Assembly (NCBI RefSeq): GCF_030272615.1
Contig: NC_081413.1
Coordinates: forward strand, 335,150,302-335,214,301
DNA from: Cryptomeria japonica
Lineage: Eukaryota > Streptophyta > Pinopsida > Cupressales > Cupressaceae
Reading direction: 5' to 3'
DNA: 64,000 nt
Shown here: positions 21,946 through 34,070 of the stretch, piece by piece
Layout of the letters: each line of letters opens with the position of its first letter
How positions within the stretch are numbered: position 1 is the first letter of the stretch
Made by a program: the position numbers and the translations under genes
Notes under the pieces: generated by a model
What the model saw: the letters and a program-made list of their open reading frames with translations, nothing else
Databases searched by the model: none
Told to the model about the DNA's origin: nothing

Positions 21946-24361
21946 CTAGTTCTCTATCTCTCCCTCATCTCTAGGTGGTGGAGGAGGTAGAGCTCACTAA
22001 CCGACATCCTGCCTCGATGCTTGAGATCCCTCAAATCGTGCCATGTAGTGAGAGTAGGGGACAACCTGCTATGTTATAGGAACTGCTACGCTATATGCCA
22101 CAACATAATAAGCTTCTCAACTCATCTGGTGTAAAACCTCCCGCTGAAGAGCATCTCACTCTGCCCTGACCTTAGCCAACTGTTGGTGTCGCTCTGCCCT
22201 GACCTCAGCCAACTGTCAGTCTCGCTCTGCTCTGAGCTCCACTAGCTATCGGTAACGCTCTATAAACTATGTCTAAGCCACTATCAACTATGACTGTAGA
22301 CCTACTAATCTCTCTCTCATCGACCGTACTGCATTAGCTGCCCCCTGATCCCTCACAGGCTCTGTGCCTCCATCTCTGCCTCCATCTCCATCCCGATCAT
22401 ACCTCCTTTGTCATACCTATCTAGGAGCTACTCGCTCCTCCTCTCCTCCACCCTCTACTATTCTAACACCACTCATCCCCACACCAACAACCCCTAGAGA
22501 TCCACCCTCTCCTCTTTGTTGTTGTCTCCCCCCAGCTGGTACCTTGCTGCTGCTCACACTAGGATCACCACCAGCCCGCCTAGGAGCCTCTACTCTTTGT
22601 ACCTATCCCTATCTCTCTCCCTATGCCTATGCAGGGGCATCTTGCTCAATCTCCTCTATAAGAGGCACCTGCTCAGCTAGGTCTGTAAACCTAGGGAACA
22701 GATGCTGCTGGAACCATTCCCTATACTAGGGCAATACCCCCACATCTGCAATGTCATCCAAATAATCCCACTGAAGTCATTGTAACCCTATTAGTTCCTC
22801 CATGCTCAATGCATAGAACTATCTAGGGGCCCATCCTCATCTCTCCTTGTCTACATAACGAGTGTAGGTAGTAAACTCCTATGAAATCTCCTAAGGCCTA
22901 CCATACTGACTCATAACCTGAGATACAACGAATCACTCAATAACTATCATAGATCTACCAATCAGAGGATGAGTCATGAACATATCTCTCTGCACAACTC
23001 TCCAGTCATCCTAAAGCTCAAGGCCCCTATACGATCTTCATACAACAACAATTAGGTCATCTAGTTGGTGTCTCTAGTACTCTGTCTTGCCTAGATGGGG
23101 CTGAGTAATGTATCCAGAATATCTATAAACTATCGGTTGCTGTGGATATTTGGCATCATCCATAATAGGTCTGTAAACTGGGAGATGCTCCCAGGCCCAT
23201 ACCTGTAAAACCAAAAAACCTATTGCCATGCTCTTCCCCTCCCTATACACAACCTCATGCATCTCACGATACATGTGGGCTAATAGACAAGTACCCCATC
23301 CTAATCTCCCAAGATGATCCACCAATCTCTCCAGCATCTTGGGCCAGCTGCATAAGAAACCCTTCTGTCCCCCATTCGACATAATAAAGCAACCAATGAA
23401 TCCTACCAAGACACATGCCAAGGGAAACTCCTCACTGTACCTTGCCATCATATCATCCCAACTGATACCCTACGAAAGGATGTCCTCATCATGAAATATG
23501 CATCTCAAGGCTAATATACTAGGACGCTAAGTCAAATCTTAATCAACCTTATCCCCAACAAAAGGAATCTTGAGAATCCTGTAAACATCCTCTGGAGTGA
23601 TGGTCATCTCTCCAACTGGTAAATGAAACATGTTATGCTCAGAATGGAATCTCTCAACCAGTGCAGTGAGCATCCTGTGATTCACACAGATATTTGGCAT
23701 CTGTAGAAGGTGGGTAAACCTACACAAGTCAATATGTGCTCTATCTATATCGGATAACTCATGAACTAGCCTCATAGTAGGAGGATAGACACATCAGAAA
23801 AGAACATGTGGAAATTGAACTTGCAAGAATCAAACAATAGAGCATCAAAAAGTCATTCAAATTCCCTATAAGACAACTTAAACATCACGCAAATCCAAAT
23901 ACATCAGTTGCCAGATCAAATTTTCATGTTTGCACCCTTAAAAAAGCTCACTGTTTTTCATATGACATTTCATAGTGTAGGCAGAAACTCATACGAGCCA
24001 AGAATATCTATAGCATGACAAAAGACTCCCATATGATAAAAGACATATACATGCATGATAAAATGGTCTTCTAAGAAAAATTTTGTATGATATATGGGGA
24101 TGTCTCAAATGACAAAACTAATGGCGTGAAACGATAAACTACTAAAGGACAGTTTGTCATATGAGACACATTATAATCTCACATGATAAAACAACATGGA
24201 CTGAATTTTCAAAGACACAAAAAGCAAAAAATTCAACAAAAAATTCAAAATTAATGACATATAAAGGCATAAGATTAGTCACTCACCACTGGCTCGTAAT
24301 TCTGCAGTTGATTATGACATCTCTGGCACTCAAATTGGTGCTCCTGGATCGGAATGACCAT
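21946..24361 (-). pseudogene. Antisense PMD gene with one intron (element B)
   Basis: Exon 1 (24361-24287) is again 75 nt, ATG start and open, ending NYEPV before a GTGAGT donor. Intron 24286-23821 (466 nt). The expected TTGCAG acceptor reads TTGCAA, so it is mutated. Exon 2 (23820-21946, 625 codons with stop) keeps frame: YPPTM, NHRMLTALVERFHSEHNMFH, GEMTITPEDVYRILKIPF, GFIGCFIMSNGGQKGF, LLAHMYREMHEVVYREG, WAWEHLPVYRPIMDDA, YITQPHLGKTEY. Stops are numerous in the second half. Exon lengths divisible by three match A and C, although B is the most decayed of the three. Confidence 0.7.
23958..24192 (-). repeat. Intronic array of CGTACGA-like motifs (element B)
   Basis: Degenerate copies within the PMD intron: TCATATGACA, CTCATACGAG, AGCATGACAAAA, CCATATGATAAA, TGCATGATAAA, TTGTATGATA, CAAATGACAAA, AAACGATAAA, TCATATGAGAC and CACATGATAAA. 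Spacing is 20-35 bp, as in A and C; many CG positions have become TG or CA. Confidence 0.7.
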
Positions 24362-24434
24362 TTTTCTTCGCAGAGGGATTTTCAAATTTCAAACTTGGAG
24401 AGGTTAAAATGAATTGAAAATGACACTTTGACCC

Positions 24435-24443
24435 CTTATATAG
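24435..24443 (-). promoter_or_regulatory. TATA box of antisense PMD gene (element B)
   Basis: GGGCTATATAAGGGG on the minus strand, about 78 bases before the exon 1 ATG, matching the position in A and C. Confidence 0.6.
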
Positions 24444-25060
24444 CCCAAAACCTAATTTTTCAACTTTCTCTGATGGACATGAAAATTGTACCCTTAGCTA
24501 ATTTGCCCATCCTGATTCCATTTTCAAGACCAAAATTGAAATCAGAGATCTTTCTTCTAGTAAATTTTGCACAACTGAGATCACTTAGCGCTTTCTTCAC
24601 ATTCTCATTATTTTCTTCAATTTGCACTACATTTCACATAAATCATCATTAAGTCTTCACATGTTCCTCTGGCTCAATCTTTGTGCTCAATTAATTATCA
24701 TCGCCAACAATTGCCTAAAATCATGAACCATCGCTATCTTTCGATTTCGCTCCTGAGGGGGCATACTCATGACCTCATGACTTCACATCTTCAAAGTTGA
24801 GAAAATTTTCAAATCTTCATCAAAAGTCAAGCAAAAATATTTTCAATTAATTGAAAATCAAACAAATTCTTATTGCTAAGGGACATCTCAGCTTCATCAT
24901 TTCATATCAAGTTGAGATTTCTCCATCATTTGAATCAAATCAATCGCTAGGGGCATATAAGTTTCATCTCTTGAATTCAAGCTGATATTTGTCTTCATCT
25001 AAATCAGTCTCTTAATGTTAATCAGTTTCATCGCTTTTTATCAAGCTGATTATTCATTTA
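24444..25060 (+). other. Hairpin-rich 3' region of element B (left part)
   Basis: Corresponds to A 13351-14010. It contains the CAGCTTCATC...AAGTTGAG and related inverted repeats (24890-25055). It continues after the copia insertion at 31570-32001 with ATCAAGTT-centred hairpins and the polypurine tract. No coding sequence seen. Confidence 0.65.
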
Positions 25061-26119
25061 TGTTAGGACCTGGAGGCAACTGAGAGGGGGGGGGGGGTGA
25101 AACAATTGTCTATTAATTTCAATCCAAATATAACTTAATCAAACTTGATTCATAATATTGGTAAACCAAACTTAATACCGGTTGACAGTTTAACAATTAA
25201 TAACAATACCGGTGAAGTTTAATGCATGAAACGGAAAGAGAAATATCATCCACAACACATAACACATATATTTGTATGTGGAAACCCTGTAAGGGAAAAA
25301 ACATGGTGGGAAAACTTACCCACAATCAGATGATACTACTCCAGATAGTATGTGTGTACAAATGGGGTTTGCACATGCAGAAAGGCCAACTACCTAGAGC
25401 TCACCGCTCAATCACAAAATGAGAGTCACACTGACTACAATTGGATGGTTAAATCCAATGATAATTTACTACTCAAAGTAGCATCTTCAATGCTGGATTT
25501 AGTACCGGTTAAGATCTGATTGTCTTCTTCAAACCTTCCTTGAATCTTCAAATGATGTCTGCATGAGTAGCTCTGCTTATATTCACATATACCTTATTAC
25601 ATTCCTCTACCACATAATCTCACAAATGAGATCTTACATATATACCAAAACCTAAGACCAAATGTGTAGGTCGGCTCACTAAGAATATTGCAATTAAATC
25701 AATTACAAATGAATCAATATGTGATGCATCATGTCGGCTCAATGCATTTATAATAATAACCAATCAATGGATTATCTCCATAACATGTTGTGCTGATCTG
25801 GAATAGATAATGCATGCCAGTCCATAACCTAGACCAATTTGCCGGTAACAACAAATATGCAAACTCAATTAGACCAATAACCAAATCTCCAAAACAAGTG
25901 TCCAAACCATGTCTGACATAACCAAGTAATCTCCAGATGATAATAGATCATCCTCAGTGCTAGTGAACAATATAACCTGTCGGTGAACCAAATACTAGTG
26001 ACTGTGCATGAGTCATTGAACATGCCAGTGAACATAACCAAAGATCTCCAGTGCTGATAAGTGTTGACAAGTGTTGACATCAATGACAAAACCAATACAA
26101 CACATCCATAATACCAACA
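25061..26119 (-). repeat. 3' LTR of copia element (1059 bp)
   Basis: On the minus strand it starts TGTTGGTATTATGG at 26119 and ends CCTAACA at 25061, close to a long C-run (G-run on plus strand at 25085-25097). It pairs with 30539-31569. Confidence 0.9.
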
Positions 26120-26133
26120 ATCTGCCCCTTTGG
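26120..26133 (-). promoter_or_regulatory. Polypurine tract of copia element
   Basis: CAAAGGGGCAGAT on the minus strand directly before the LTR start TGTTGG. Confidence 0.85.
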
Positions 26134-26835
26134 CATTGATGGCAACACAAGATGGAAAAACCATCTAAGTGCCAAAGCAGAAATGCCAAAAACCAAAAAC
26201 CAATCAATCTTGAGAATAGATCAATTACTGGAAATCAAAATATAGAATATCTCTCCCCAAAGGATAATGTGTTTTTCCATAGACATCTCTCCCCCTTTGA
26301 CATCAAATGCCAAAGCAATAAAAAACCGGATACAACCAATTCATAGAACTAATTACAAATACCAATTGTTATAACCAACTACTTCCCCTGAGAAGTAGCT
26401 CTCCTCCATCAAAGCCGGAAAAAGGTTTTTCTGTTAATTCCTGCCGGTCTGATGCCAATCTCAACCTGTCTAAGTCTCTATCAGTGAGGGTATTACCCCA
26501 AGCTACTCTCTGAGATATTCAAAAGTTTCCTTAGGAAAAGGCTTAGTAAAGATATCTGCAATCTACTCTTTAGTATTCACATAAACCAATTTCACTTCTT
26601 TTACTTCAACATTCTCTTTCAAAAAATTGAATTTGATAGAAACATGTTTAGTTTTAGAGTGAAATACCCGATTCTTGGATATATCAATTGTTTCCATATT
26701 ATCACAGTAAATGATTATAGGTTCTTTTCATTTTACCTTTATGTCCTTCAACATTTGCTTAATCCATAATACCTGAGTACAATTAGTTGCTGCTGCAACA
26801 TATTTTGATTCTACTGTTGATAATGATGTACAACT

Positions 26836-27588
26836 CTATTTCTTGCTCAACCATGAAATCAATCTGCTACCAAGAAAGAATGCTTCACTGGTTGTGCTCT
26901 TTTTGTCATCTACATCTCTTGTCCAATTTGCATCGGTGTATGCACATAAATCAAAATTTTCATCTTTAGGATACCATAAACAAGGATTTGTTGTGCCTTG
27001 TAGATACCAAAAAATCCTTTTTACTGCCGATTCATGATTTTCTTTAGGATTACTCTGAAATATTGAAACAATACATACTGCATTCATAATATTAGGTCTT
27101 GTTTGTGTTAAATATAGTAAACCTCCAATCATAGATTTATATCTTGTCGGATTAATAGGGGCTGAATCATCCTTTAATGATAGTTTATCAGTTGTAGTCA
27201 TAGGAGTACTTACCAGTTTAGAGTTTTCCATACCAAATTTCTTTAGTAGTTCTTTCAAGTACTTTGATTGACATATGAATATATCTTTACCAGTCTGTGA
27301 AATCTGCAATCCTAAAAATAATTTTATCTCCCCAATCATAGACATTTCAAATTCTTCCCGCATCTTATTAGAAAAGCCTTTACACAATCCATCTTCTCCT
27401 CCAAAACTGATATCATCAACACAAACTTCAATAACCAAGATGTCATCATAAGTCACTTTGAAATATAAGTTGCTGTCAGCATTACCTTTAGTGTAACCAA
27501 GCTTCAAAAGATATTTGTCCAGTCTAGCATACCAAGCTCTAGGAGCTTGCTTCAATCCATATAAAGCTTTCCTTAACTTGCAAACCAT
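26836..27588 (-). pseudogene. Copia RT C-terminal half and RNase H
   Basis: A 250-codon open stretch. It reads KLRKALYGLKQAPRAWY, then the catalytic box as CVDD (usually YVDD), IGEIKLFLGLQISQ, the PMTTTDKLS region, GGLLYLTQTRPNIM, and RNase H (AYTDANWTRDVDDKKSTT, FFLGSRLISW). The RNase H Asp in TDANW is present. It ends at a stop at the position of SKKQ (CAA to TAG or similar). It joins the upstream ORF across a stop near 27625. Confidence 0.9.
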
Positions 27589-27624
27589 ATCTTTGTCATT
27601 TGTTAAAGAAAATCTATCAGGTTG

Positions 27625-28635
27625 TTAAATGTAAACTTCCTCTTCAAGATCACCATTCAAAAATGCACATTTAACATCCATTTGATATACTTTATAGTTC
27701 TTGTGTGCTGCAAATGCTAGAAATAGTCTAACTGCCTCAATTCTAGCTACCGATGCAAAGGTTTCATTGTAATCAATTCCCTCTTTCTGTGAATATTCCT
27801 TACACACTAATCTTTCTTTGTTTATGATTACCTTACCATATTCATTAAGTTTATTTCTATATACCCATTTAGTTCCAATTACATTTTTGTTTTTAGGTCG
27901 GGGAACCAATGTCCATGTGTTATTCTTTTCAATTTTTTCCAATTCATCTTCTATATCTTTAATCCAATGTTTATCTTCACATGCGTCAAAAATAGTTGCT
28001 GGTTCAATTTGAGAAATTAAGCATACCTCTTCATTTGCAAGTCTTCCTCTTTTCATAACTCCATGATACTTATTCCCAATTATCTGACTTTCAGAGTGAT
28101 TCAATCTTACATACTTGGGTGTATTCACTTGATGCTGTTCTTCAGTCACTGTGGAATTCTCTGACGATGCCAGTGTGACTGGATCAACACTCTGTACTAG
28201 TGCACTTAGTGTAGGTTCATTTGTGATTATCTCAACTACTGGTTCAGAGTCCATAGACCTTAAATTACCTCTAAACTGTTCATCAATCTTCACATTTGCA
28301 CTCTTAATGATTTTTTGTAGTATTTTATTAAAACATCTATATGCCTTGCTCTTAGATGAATGACCAAGAAATATTCCTTCATCACTTCTAGGATCAAATT
28401 TATGAATATAATCATCTCTCCTAATATAACATTTGCTTATTGTGAAATATTTAAGAGTAGGAGTATTACCAAACCTTAGTTCATGAGGGGTCTTACCGAT
28501 TTCACCTTTGATGTGAACTCTATTGAATGTGTAAACCACTGTATTCACTTCTTCTCTCCAATACACATGAGGTAGGTTTGCTTCTGATATCATGCTTCTA
28601 GCTGCATCTAGAATAGTTCTATTCTTCCTTTCCAC
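27625..28635 (-). pseudogene. Copia integrase C-terminal part and RT N-terminal half
   Basis: 336 open codons. [15 protein letters not shown] contains the last integrase acidic residue; then [19 protein letters not shown], the [18 protein letters not shown] motif, and RT start ([59 protein letters not shown]). A stop just upstream (28636-28638, CAG to TAG in the [11 protein letters not shown] context) separates it from the integrase core. Confidence 0.9.
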
Positions 28636-28644
28636 AACTCCATT

Positions 28645-29130
28645 CTACTGGGGTGTAAGAGGTGCTGATAGCTGTCTTTTGATTCTAGGCACTTCACATA
28701 ATGTATTAAATTCCTTAGATGTGAATTCACCTGCTTGATCTGATCTTAAACATTTTATTTTCTTCCTGGTTTCATTTTCTACCATTACCTTGAATGTGGT
28801 TCTTGCCGGACCACATAAATCCATGTGAATTAAATCAAGAACATGATTGCATTTCTCTGGAATACTCTTAAAAGTTGTTCTAACTTGCTTTCCAATTTGA
28901 CATTCCTTACATACCGGATTGTGATGTTTTACAATCTTAGGTAAATCCCTTACTGCCTTAGTTGTACTGATCTTCAAAATGCAATCAAAATTTACATGAC
29001 AAATTCTCTTATGCCATAACCAACTTTCATCAATATGTGCAATAAAACATGTTTTCTCATTGTTATTCAAATGAAAGATATTACCTCTAGTCTTATTACC
29101 GGTTGCAATTTCCAAACCAGTTCTATTCAT
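28645..29130 (-). pseudogene. Copia integrase N-terminal part with internal deletion
   Basis: HHCC zinc region: WLWHKRICHVN and VCKECQIGKQV. The core starts LIHMDLCGPARTTF and jumps to KVMVENETRKKIKC, skipping about 45 residues normally present between the first catalytic Asp and that segment. The second Asp is in LRSDQAGEF. The deletion keeps frame. Confidence 0.8.
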
Positions 29131-29160
29131 GATTTTGCATTTACCATTCTTGAATTGTAA

Positions 29161-29500
29161 CTAAAATTCCTTCTCAACTAATTGACCAACAGTCAAAAAA
29201 TTATGCTTCAAACCTTCAACATAATAAACATTGTCAGTATTGTGCTTACCATCAAAATATATAGTCCCTTTTCCTCTAATCAAACAAGCTTTATCATCCC
29301 CAAATCTTACTAGATCTCCATTGTATTCCTGAAAAGTTAAGAATTTACTTTTATCACCAGTCATATGATATGAACATCCGGAATCAATGATCCATTTATC
29401 CTTTTCTTTAATTTTAGCTGCAAAGGCCTACTCTATCGGTTATACAGTAGGTGCCGGTTGATCTTCTGTTATTGCAATAAAAGCCCATCCATTGTCTGCT
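29161..29500 (-). pseudogene. Copia aspartic protease
   Basis: WIIDSGCSYHMTGDKSKF (about 29340-29400) holds the DSG active site of copia proteases; DNVYYVEGLKHNFLTVGQL follows, the usual protease-integrase linker. A TAG after EKEF at 29161-29163 ends the stretch, and two stops lie upstream near 29430-29460. Confidence 0.85.
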
Positions 29501-30481
29501 GGTTCCTCATCAGAATCATCAATAACTCCATCAACATAGTAACATGATTTGTCTCTATTCTTCTTAAATCTATATCTCTGATATTCAGGGTTAGGATTAT
29601 ATGTTATTTTAGCTTCTTCTCTTAACCTTGCATGTCTATCAGGACACCTAGATGCAATATGACCAATTTTAATGTAGTTAAAACATTTAAATGGTTATTT
29701 ACCTTCACACTTACTTCCAACTGGACCTTTAGGCATTTTTCTTGCAAATAGTGCTTCAAGCTCTTCCAGTTCTTCATTTTCCTTTCTGATGTCTTCAAGT
29801 TCTCTTGCATAAAGTGCTTTCTAATCGGATTTCTTAGATGATGATGATGATGCTTTGAAAGATAAATATATCTTAATTGTAGCAATAGGACCAAATTCCT
29901 CAAATTCAAAAGCTGAAAGTTTTCCAACCAAGGTATCTCTAGATACTGATGTATTAGGCATTATTCTCAATTAATTAATAGCAGTTACTTTCATTTTGTA
30001 TGCTGGTGGCAATTCTCTTAAAAATTTAGAAACAATTTCATCTTCACTTAAGGATCCTCCACAACATTGTATACCCAAAACAATTTCATTAACTCTTTCC
30101 ATAAAAGCAGAAATTCTTTCATCTTCTTCAATTTTTAGATTTTCATACTTGACCCGAAAGCATTCCAGTTTTGCAAGTTTGATAGTGGTATCACCTTTTG
30201 TCCTAAATAGCTTTAGCAGTAGATCGGTCTGATAATCCCATGATTTGCTGATCTGGCAATGTGCTCAAAAGTGCTTCTCTTGCTTTGCAATCATTCTCCT
30301 GATCTTTAGCCAAGTTTGGTGGATTAGGTTGACTCTGTGTAGGACCAACATAACCATTCTTTGTAACATCCCATATGTCTCTTCCAATGCAATTCAGATG
30401 TGTCTCCATTCCGATATTCCATATACCATAGTTAGTTCTATCAAGTTTCAGACCATCCTTCCTGAAATAATTAGTTGCCAT
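29501..30481 (-). pseudogene. Copia gag
   Basis: ATG at 30481: MATNYFRKDGLKLDRTNYG, the usual copia gag opening, then METHLNCIGRDIWD and the ALLSTLPDQQ segment. The middle is broken by shifts (29622-30202). The zinc knuckle has decayed: CFNYIKIGHIASRC, where the second cysteine of CX2CX4HX4C is tyrosine. Confidence 0.85.
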
Positions 30482-30524
30482 ATAATCTTCTCAAGCGGTT
30501 AAACTTATGCAAAAAGAGGACTTA

Positions 30525-30536
30525 GCTTTGATACCA
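30525..30536 (-). promoter_or_regulatory. Primer-binding site of copia element (initiator tRNA-Met)
   Basis: TGGTATCAAAGC on the minus strand, two bases after the 5' LTR end (CCTAACA at 30539). It differs by one base from the classical TGGTATCAGAGC. Confidence 0.9.
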
Positions 30537-30538
30537 AT

Positions 30539-31569
30539 TGTTAGGACTTGGAGGCAACTGAGAGGGGGGGGGTGAATCACTTGTCTATTAATTTCAATCC
30601 AAATATAACTTAATTAAACTTGATGCATAATATCGGTAAACCAAACTTAATGCTGGTTGACAGTTTAACAGTTAATAACAATACATGTGAAGTTTAATGT
30701 ATGAAACAGAAAGAGAAATATCATCCACAACACATAACATAGATATTTGTACGTGGAAACCCTGTAAGGGGAAAAACCATGATGGGAAACCTTACCCACA
30801 ATCAAATTATACTACTCTATGCACATGCAGAAAGGCTAACTGCCTAGAGCTCACTGCTCAATCACAAAATGAGAGTCACACTGACTACAATTGGATGGTT
30901 AGATCCAATGATAATTTACTACTCAAAGTAGCATCTTCAATGCTGGATTCAGTACTGGTTAAGCTCTGATTGTCTTCTTAAAACTTCCTTGAATCTTCAA
31001 ATGATGTCTGCATGAGTAGCTCTACTTATATTCGCATATACCTTATTACATTCCTCTACCACATAATCTCACAAATGAGATCTTACATATATACCAAAAC
31101 CTAAGACCAAATGTGTAGGTCGACTCACTAAGAATATTATAATTAAATCAATTACAAATGAATCAATATGCGATGCATCATGTCGGCTCAATGCATTTAC
31201 AATAATAACCAATCAATGGATTATCTCCATAACATGTCGTACTGATCTCGAATAGATAACGCATGCCGGTCCATAACCTAGACCAATTTTCCAGTAACAA
31301 CAAATATGCAAACTTGATTAGACCAATAACCAAATCTCCAAAACAAGTGTCCAAACCATCTCTTTGACATAACCAAGTAATCTCTAGATGATAACAGATC
31401 ATCCTCAGTGCCGGTGAACAATATACCTACCGATGAACCAAATACCGGTGACTGTGCATAAGTCACTGAACATGCTGGTGAACATAACCAAAGATCTCCA
31501 GTGCTAATAAGTGTTGACAAGTGTTGACATCAATGACAAAACCAATACAACACATCCATAATACCAAAA
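30539..31569 (-). repeat. 5' LTR of copia element (1031 bp)
   Basis: Pairs with 25061-26119. The outer end is CCAAAA on the plus strand where the other LTR has CCAACA, so the terminal TG has mutated. It lacks about 35 bp (around 30820) present in the left LTR. Confidence 0.9.
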
Positions 31570-32001
31570 GTTTAAAATCAATCAAAAGTTTAAAGAGTAT
31601 CTTTGATCACACGCTCAATCTAAGAAGGTGTTCACTTTCATTGCATCAAATCAAGCTGGACAACTTATCTCGTTCATCGTGTCTTGATCCATCAAGTTCA
31701 AGATCGATTTTAGCTTCTCTCACTGTGTCTAGTTCAATCAAGTTCTAGATTAGTAAGATCCACTTCTTGATCAATCAAGTTCATGTTTGGTATCTTTGCT
31801 CTCTATTGGTCCTAGTTCAATCAAGTTTGGGATCGACATCGCTTTAATCAATCTGTTCAGCTTCATCACTTCAAATCTAGCTAAACACTCCGCTCTTCAT
31901 CTGGTCCTTGATCAATCAAGTTTAGAACTGGTATCTCCTAGACACTCAACATATTCTTTGAGCCAACGCGCTGCTCACACATTAATTCAAAGAGGGGTAA
32001 A
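31570..32001 (+). other. Hairpin-rich 3' region of element B (right part) and PPT
   Basis: Continues from 25060. It contains GTCTTGATCCATCAAG, GTCTAGTTCAATCAAG and related inverted repeats, and ends CAAAGAGGGGTAAA (31988-32001), the polypurine tract. Confidence 0.65.
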
Positions 32002-33164
32002 TGTAATACCCTAAAATTAGTCACCTAAATCATGGGCCCCTTATTTCGACAACATCACCAAGGTCCTAACCAAAGGCAATTAAATCAACTTTGAGCACAA
32101 AATTAATTAATTCTTCAATCATTAAATGTCACATGGCAAGTGAATTATTCTATATTAATTAAATATTTATTTAATTAATTAAATCATTCCAAGAAAATCA
32201 TTTTGATCAATAATCCTATTTAATTTATTAAATATCCTAGCATATTTAATTAATTAATAGATTTGCCATTTAATCATAAAAAAAGGAATTAATTTATCAC
32301 AAAAGAGGAATCAATATGCAAAGCAAGAGTTAAATTGAAAATAAAATAAAAGAATTAAATTGAGAGAGAAATAAAACTTGGGATATTATTTCTTTCTTCT
32401 AAATTGAGATCTTGAAATTAGGAAAGCAATTAAAGGAATTTTAATCATTCTCTAAAATTGGAACTCAAAGCTTTTGAGAAAAGAAGTTCAGTTGCATTAA
32501 AAAGACTCTTTTCTTGAATAAATCAAAGAATTGCATAGAATTATCTATTTTCATCTCAAGTGCATGGAATTAATTGAATTATATCTCTAATACAAACTCA
32601 AACTTACAATTTGAATGCATTTCAATTCAACTATAATTGGAATATATCTCAAGGTTAACTGAATCTGATTTCTTAATTATTTCAATTATCCTAAATTGTG
32701 CTTTTTCTTGATCTCTCTAGCGATTCTCTATAAATTCATCCTTCATCTCTCATTCCAAACACCCTAGAGATTTATTGTTATTATGGAGTTTTTTCTCTGG
32801 AGTCATTGAAGATATTGTGCTTGCTTTTTGAGATTATTGCATCTTAGTTTAATTTCTTTTTGCATATTTTATGATTTCTTGAATTCATATAGCTTACTAT
32901 TAATCTATCTAGCATAATGTTGTATCCATTTAGCTTAATATCATGCTCATATAGATTAAATCCTTCATCTTGGTGTAGTCTAGTCACTGGTATTGCTTAT
33001 ACAAATCTGAGAGCAATTTTATACTCAGATCTTTTAGAAGGCAATTGGTTGATTGTTATGGTTATATTATTCATGCTTATATCTATCTAACCATACATGT
33101 AATGACTTAATTGAAGTGTTGGGTCTTGCAGCTTACAGACTTATTCCACTTTTTCATACACACA
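32002..33164 (+). repeat. 3' LTR of element B (1163 bp)
   Basis: TGTAATACCC start, TATA box at 32728-32736, end CTTTTTCATACACACA. Sequence from 33165 is RT of element D. Confidence 0.85.
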
Positions 33165-33577
33165 TGATGCACACATCTATGGAAGACCATGTAGATGACC
33201 TACTGGTCAAATCATTTACAAGATAAGGACATCCAGAGATTCTAGACAAAATCTTTTAGAGCCTGGAATAATTCAATGTACGACTAAACCTCAAAAAGTG
33301 TGTTTTCAGTGTAACATCTGGCAAACTCTTAGGATACATAGTATCAGAAAAAGGAATCAGGGTGGACCCCACCAACGTACAAGCAATCATGAAGATGCCA
33401 CCTCCTAGAAATATCAGTTAGTTAAGATCTCTACAGGGACGACTACAATCCATAAGAAGAATCATTGCTCAACTAGCCGACAAGTGCCTTTCATTCACTC
33501 ATCTACTCCACAAGAATGTTCCTTGTAGATGGGAGCATATATGTGCAGAATCATTCCACTAACTCAAGCAATATCTT
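33165..33577 (+). pseudogene. Reverse transcriptase C-terminal part (element D)
   Basis: Starts MEDHVDDLLVKSF (catalytic box HVDD), then RLNLKKCVFSVTSGKLLGYIVSEKGIRVDP and LRSLQGRLQSIRRIIAQLADKC. The position of the stop shared by A, B and C is arginine here. Stops lie at about 33223, 33259, 33268 and 33419. Confidence 0.75.
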
Positions 33578-34070
33578 ATGAATACACCTATATTGGTGCC
33601 ACCAATAGAAAACAAACCTCTCATTCTCTACATATCAGCTATAAAGGTATCACTAGGAGCATTATTAGCACAAGAAGATCTGGTGGGCAAGGAAAAGGCA
33701 ATATATTACATCAGAAGGACATTAAATGGATATGAGCTCAACTATACCTTTATCGAAAAGTCTTGTTTAGTTGTGCTTTTCACTTCTCAAAAGTTTCAAC
33801 ACTATATGCTAGCTCACACAATCAAGCTAGTAGCAAAAATTGACCCATTAAAATATCTTCTTAGCAAATCCGGTCTCACAGGAAGGATAGCTAAATGGGT
33901 GATGATTTTGAGCGAATTTGACATCCATTACATAGACATAAAGGCTATAAAAGGTCAAGCTATAGTAGATCAATTGGCAGAAGCACCACTACAAGACAAT
34001 CATCCAATGCATGTTGAATTTCCAGACACAGATGTCTTGACAACCACAACACAACCATGGGTTTTATACT
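33578..34070 (+). pseudogene. RNase H domain of pol (element D)
   Basis: Open: PLILYISAIKVSLGALLAQ, EKAIYYIRRTLNGYELNY, EKSCLVVLFTSQKFQHYML, KIDPLKYLLSKSG, RIAKWVMILSEFDIHYIDIKAIKGQAIVDQLAEAPL. It runs on into the start of the aRNH (WVLYFDGSYT), ending with TAG at 34088. Confidence 0.8.

Larger units (their letters stand above)
25061..31569 (-). mobile_element. Complete Ty1/copia retrotransposon inserted in element B
   Basis: Two LTRs (25061-26119 and 30539-31569), PPT inside the left LTR, PBS inside the right LTR, and gag-protease-integrase-RT-RNase H order on the minus strand, which defines copia. Target duplication is ATTTA (25056-25060) against GTTTA (31570-31574); the equivalent site in A reads CGTTTAAAC, so the left copy has one change. 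The two LTRs differ by about 6% by eye over the first 330 bp plus an indel of some 35 bp. Stops and an integrase deletion make it defective. Confidence 0.9.
17099..33164 (+). mobile_element. Element B: Tat-type retrotransposon, visible from pol to 3' LTR
   Basis: Same family as A and C. It begins at TATACTGCCAAG, matching A at 6231, so everything 5' of this is missing here, as expected if A inserted into B's pol and the left half lies left of the window. Order: RT, RNase H, aRNH, integrase, spacer, antisense PMD gene, hairpin region split by the copia element (25061-31569), PPT (31988-32001) and 3' LTR (32002-33164). Confidence 0.85.

Noticed and set aside
22364-22729. Plus-strand ORF of 121 codons
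   Set aside because: Shadow of the PMD exon 2 of element B; composition reflects the Arg/Gly-rich tail on the other strand. The same applies to 56110-56467 (minus) and 11509-11691.
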